From Lucifuga dentata (taxonomy: Eukaryota > Chordata > Actinopteri > Ophidiiformes > Bythitidae), in the NCBI GenBank assembly GCA_014773175.1, contig VXCM01001408.1, positions 62,001 to 126,000 on the forward strand: a stretch of DNA of 64,000 nucleotides. Direction: 5' to 3'. Below the pieces are notes generated by a model. The model made no database searches. It saw only the letters and a list, made by a program, of their open reading frames with translations, and had not been told where the DNA came from. The translations under genes were made by a program, and so were the position numbers. How positions within the stretch are numbered: position 1 is the stretch's first letter; the number at the start of each line of letters is the position of its first letter. Below are positions 37,078 to 64,000 of the stretch, piece by piece.

Positions 37078-38302
37078 CTCCTCTCCACCCATATCAGTGT
37101 GCACCCAGCCAGAGTGCAGGACTGCAAACAGGATCTCATCATTCCCAAACTCCTCTGAAGCACCTAATGTCAGCATGTTCAGACTAGCCTGGTGTGAGCA
37201 GAGAAGACAGGGAGGAAAAGGAGGGGACAGGAAAAAAAGAAGAGGTGTTGACATTGCAAACTTTGACAGAACAATGGAGGTGATGGTTGAACAGCTTTCC
37301 AGACTAGATGGAAGCTGAGGCCTTTAGGTTGTTTGCACAACACATTAGCAGCTGATGGTGTTGCTATTTACCTTGCTGATGTGGTAGGGGATAGCACTGA
37401 AGATGGGATATGAGGGTTTGACCATTTCCATTGAACCCAGAAGTGACGTAATGTTGATGACAGCTGCTTTGCTGCAGGACATTCCTGGTATTCCACTAGC
37501 CTTTGCTGCTGCTTGAAGGTGAGGCAGGAACTCCTAATGATGGTCCCAGGGAGAGGAAGAGAGTTAGTGGTGATGATAAAATCCATCACAAGAGAAACAG
37601 ATCTTGCAAACTGGAAAGTAATCACATCACTTCCAATAAAAAGAATGGAATGTCACCACTTCCTGCTTTTGTTCAAAAATGGCATTTCCTCTTTCCTTAC
37701 TTGAGTGATGCTCATTGAAAATGGTCTGCATGTGCTCTTGAGTGGTGGTCAGCATGTCGCTGTGGATCAGGATTCCTGCATTGTTAACCAGCAAGTTGAG
37801 ACCCCCATTTCACACCAGAGAGCCCACCTGCTGGGCACTCTGTTTAATGCTGCAAAGGTCAGCAACGTCTGACATACAAAAATTGACACACCAGTGATCA
37901 ATATCAGATACTCAAATCAACATCGTAATTCTGGACGTCTGGACATGGTAAAGGGATATAAAGACTGGAAAGGTTTAATGGGAAAGCGACAGAGCACTCA
38001 TACCCAGACGGATGATGGTGATAGTGCTGGGATGCTTTTTCGCCAATTTTTGCAAAGCCTGTAATACAGAGAAAAAAATAGGTTCATTATTCAGGAAGAT
38101 GATACACAGATATTTTTGGAAGGGCTCAGTGGGCCACAGAGGAGCTTATACATCTTACCTCGGCTTTGGGTCCATCTGGATCCCTGCAACAGGCAAACAG
38201 CTTTTGCACTACCTCGGGGGCCTCCACCATTTGTTTAACCATCTCCAGGCCCAGGCCTTGGTTAGCTCCTGTGATAAATACGCTGCCTGTTTGAACCACC
38301 AT

Positions 38303-38665
38303 TTTTCTCTGCCTGAACTCTTACATTCAGCTGAATGTTTATATTTTACTCAGACCCCACCCTCCCTATCTATCTCAGTCTGTACAGTGTGTTCTGCTCT
38401 AGAGGAAATGCTGAGCTGCAGAGAAACTACAGGTTTTTGTTTTTTTTTTTACTAAATGAACAAATGCAGCATTCAAGTAAAATACACACCTATGATGACA
38501 GCAAATACAATGTGAATGATGAATGATGTTGCTGTGTAAACATGGCATTAAAGAAGAAGAAAGGCCTTTGGTTTCAAACCTCAGAGGAAAGCAACACAAA
38601 CTATGCCTGGTGTGGTGACTCAGCGTTCATCTACATCTAAACCTATGAATATAATTTGTGAATCC

Positions 38666-38711
<46 letters not shown>

Positions 38712-40370
38712 CTCCTAACAGCTGCGCAAATTGACACCAAAATAACCATAGAGCAATGCCAAGCTTACATTGACTGACTTTAATATGTACATATCTTCAT
38801 CTGTTGAAATGGCACTGAAGATACAGCAGTTTTTGCAGGGATGCTGCTTAGCATTCCCACCACATGGCTGCACTGTTTCTATGCGAAACGGCACATTCAG
38901 AATTCCAGACAAAAGATTCACAGAGGCCTGCAAATCCTTGGTAAACAAAAATAGCAAAAAAAAAAAAAAANAAAAAAAAAAAAAAAGAAAAAAAAAGTCC
39001 ATCATAATAAGTTATTCACTGCAGTGTAATGCATTAAAATTTAACTTTTCTTTAAAGAACTGAAAAAAAAAATTATGAAATAAGGCAGAATAGGTTGATA
39101 AACAATTATGTCCTACACTTGTTTTGGGAGATAACTGCCAATTATCTACAATACAGACAGATTTTTCACTTGTTTTCTAAGTGAAAATTCTGCTTGTAAT
39201 TCTAACCATAAATAACTAAACAAATCATATAGTGAATATTGCAGCGTGCAATAAATACATGCACTATATACTTGTAAAGCTTATAATTTGGCTTTATAAC
39301 TGAGCATAGAGTTGAACCAATAGCACTCTGACACATTATAAGCTTCACAAATTAGTATTTATTGCATGGCTGTACTGGATGGCCTTATATGAAATGTTCC
39401 TGTTATTTTGTCCTTGCCCTGTATCTCTAACATGCATGTTAGCAAACGACCCAGGCTGACTGACAGAAGCTGGGAGAATAGGATTTTGAGGGAAAAGGCA
39501 AAAAGCAGGGAAAGGTTTGCTATAACAGTAGTCATATAACTGAAGACAATGATATAGATGGAAAGTGACCGAATGCCCTGCATGCTCACTGTCTGATTTA
39601 GTGGATAACTGAGACTGATGCTCTTTGGATTCCTCCGCTGCTGGTGAGCGTAAAATGAACGAGTGTTTAAGGGTGTAAGCTGCAGGCAAGAAGTTTCATG
39701 AGACTCCAAAACCTCACAGTGCGTGTGTGCGTATGTGCATGTGTGTGTGTGTGTGTGTGCTTGTGCGTGTATGTGTGCATTTTTATGTCAGCTTCAAATA
39801 GGTCAAACAACATTAAGTGTGGCAAAACACACTACAATACTGAGAAAGACAAAAATACATCCCTCGGCTTTCATTTGGCAGCAGCTTCCTTTGGCTGTCC
39901 ACATAAAATTGGCAGTGTCTTGCTTTTGATCCATAAGCAAACATACACATTCATTCACACATTTGCACATACACACAATACATACATTCATATCTACATA
40001 CACACATACATACATACATACATACACACTGCACATACATGATGCAGTACATAACATGCACATAAACAGATATAAATACATATTCATTAAATGCACTTCT
40101 GTGTCCCCAGCTCTCCTTTTTGAAAATAAGAAGGTGCATAAATAAAACATTCCTCATCGTTATAGAAAAGGTCCATGCAGGTCTGGCACCTCTGAGTTCA
40201 TCAAGACTGACTGAATGTTGAAGAAAATATGAAGGGCACGTAGAGGATCCCTGCCGCCTGACCCATCTCCCCACCTCCCCATCCATCTCCCCACTTCCTG
40301 ATTCCTTAAAGTGTCTTGTTGTTGTCTCTTCTCTGTCTGGTACTGTTGTTAGTCTATGTCCACTTTCCTT
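38303..40370. other. Intergenic region and kcnt 3' UTR
   Basis: It contains an (AG)n run (about 38670-38709), an A-run with N (38971), (GT)n near 39720-39770 and CATA-type repeats near 39980-40030. On the minus strand a possible AATAAA lies at 39358-39363, about 1 kb after the kcnt stop codon. No gene was seen. Confidence 0.4.
38670..38709. repeat. (AG)n microsatellite
   Basis: A perfect AG dinucleotide run of about 40 bases. Confidence 0.95.

Positions 40371-64000
<23,630 letters not shown>

Larger units (their letters stand above)
35654..38302 (-). pseudogene. Classical short-chain dehydrogenase/reductase (C-factor/sniffer-like), disrupted
   Basis: Six minus-strand exons are clear: 38302-38159, 38058-38004, 37868-37701, 37533-37372, 37188-37078, 35767-35654. 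They encode a Rossmann SDR: cofactor motif TGANQGLG, NNAG, the Ser region NITSLLGS, catalytic Tyr/Lys in PYHISK, and the C terminus EIDAPESVRGML...MPW. This matches NAD(P)H oxidoreductases of the C-factor/sniffer type, of unknown substrate. Exon 3 has two lesions. A TGA at 37810-37812 interrupts SLV-x-NGGLNLLVNNAG. Near 37710 the usual segment between FN and the splice site (family form roughly TNVMGPMNxTQ) is cut down, leaving four odd bases before ATCACTCAA|GT and breaking the frame into exon 4. The other exons are well preserved, so inactivation is probably recent, or the exon carries sequencing errors. Confidence 0.8.

Noticed and set aside
37810..37812. In-frame TGA in the dehydrogenase as a selenocysteine codon
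   Set aside because: The position is a small residue in the NGG loop of SDRs, no SECIS-like hairpin was recognised in the 3' region, and a second frame-breaking lesion lies in the same exon.
39698..40286. Several overlapping ORFs with Cys/Val/Tyr-rich repeats
   Set aside because: They translate GT and CATA microsatellite-like sequence downstream of the kcnt stop codon.

Overview
The window is nuclear DNA of a ray-finned fish, most likely a teleost (possibly a percomorph, which is inference). It has vertebrate genes with short GT-AG introns, abundant (CA)n and (GA)n microsatellites, degraded Tc1-like transposons and fish-type LINE tails. It comes from a draft assembly: there are many single Ns, several of them between exact 61-67 bp repeats, and one 163-base gap.

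Genes were rebuilt by joining exons at GT/AG sites and checking that phases match. Left to right: the last nine codons of a PKA catalytic subunit gene (prkaca-like) and its 3' UTR; samd1 (+, 7 exons); a 13-exon trans-2,3-enoyl-CoA reductase gene (tecr, -) with an unusual N-terminal extension; dnajb1 (+, 3 exons) with a perfect three-unit heat-shock element upstream; gipc1 (+, 6 coding exons); a RING/B-box/coiled-coil/PRY-SPRY TRIM gene (+, 6 exons); a six-exon classical short-chain dehydrogenase (-) with a premature stop and a frame-breaking deletion, so probably a pseudogene; and from 40.4 kb to the right edge the last 21 exons seen of a sodium-activated potassium channel gene of the KCNT (Slack/Slick) family (-), most KCNT2-like, whose N-terminal half lies beyond the window.

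The block prkaca-samd1-tecr-dnajb1-gipc1 matches the gene set of human 19p13.12, which supports the assignments. The genes are not one pathway: chromatin binding (samd1), very-long-chain fatty acid elongation (tecr), HSP70 co-chaperone (dnajb1), vesicle/PDZ adaptor (gipc1), ubiquitin ligase (TRIM) and neuronal excitability (kcnt).

The non-coding part holds a family of foldback elements bounded by TTAA (at least five copies, mostly in kcnt introns), two oppositely oriented Tc1-like remnants plus a shorter one, LINE 3' ends, and an orphan THAP-like reading frame next to a decayed transposon-type coding fragment. No bacterial-type system, CRISPR array, rRNA or tRNA was seen. The points most worth a second look are the 57-bp in-frame kcnt exon, the tecr N-terminal extension, the TTAA foldback family, and assembly duplications that corrupt the gipc1 protein.
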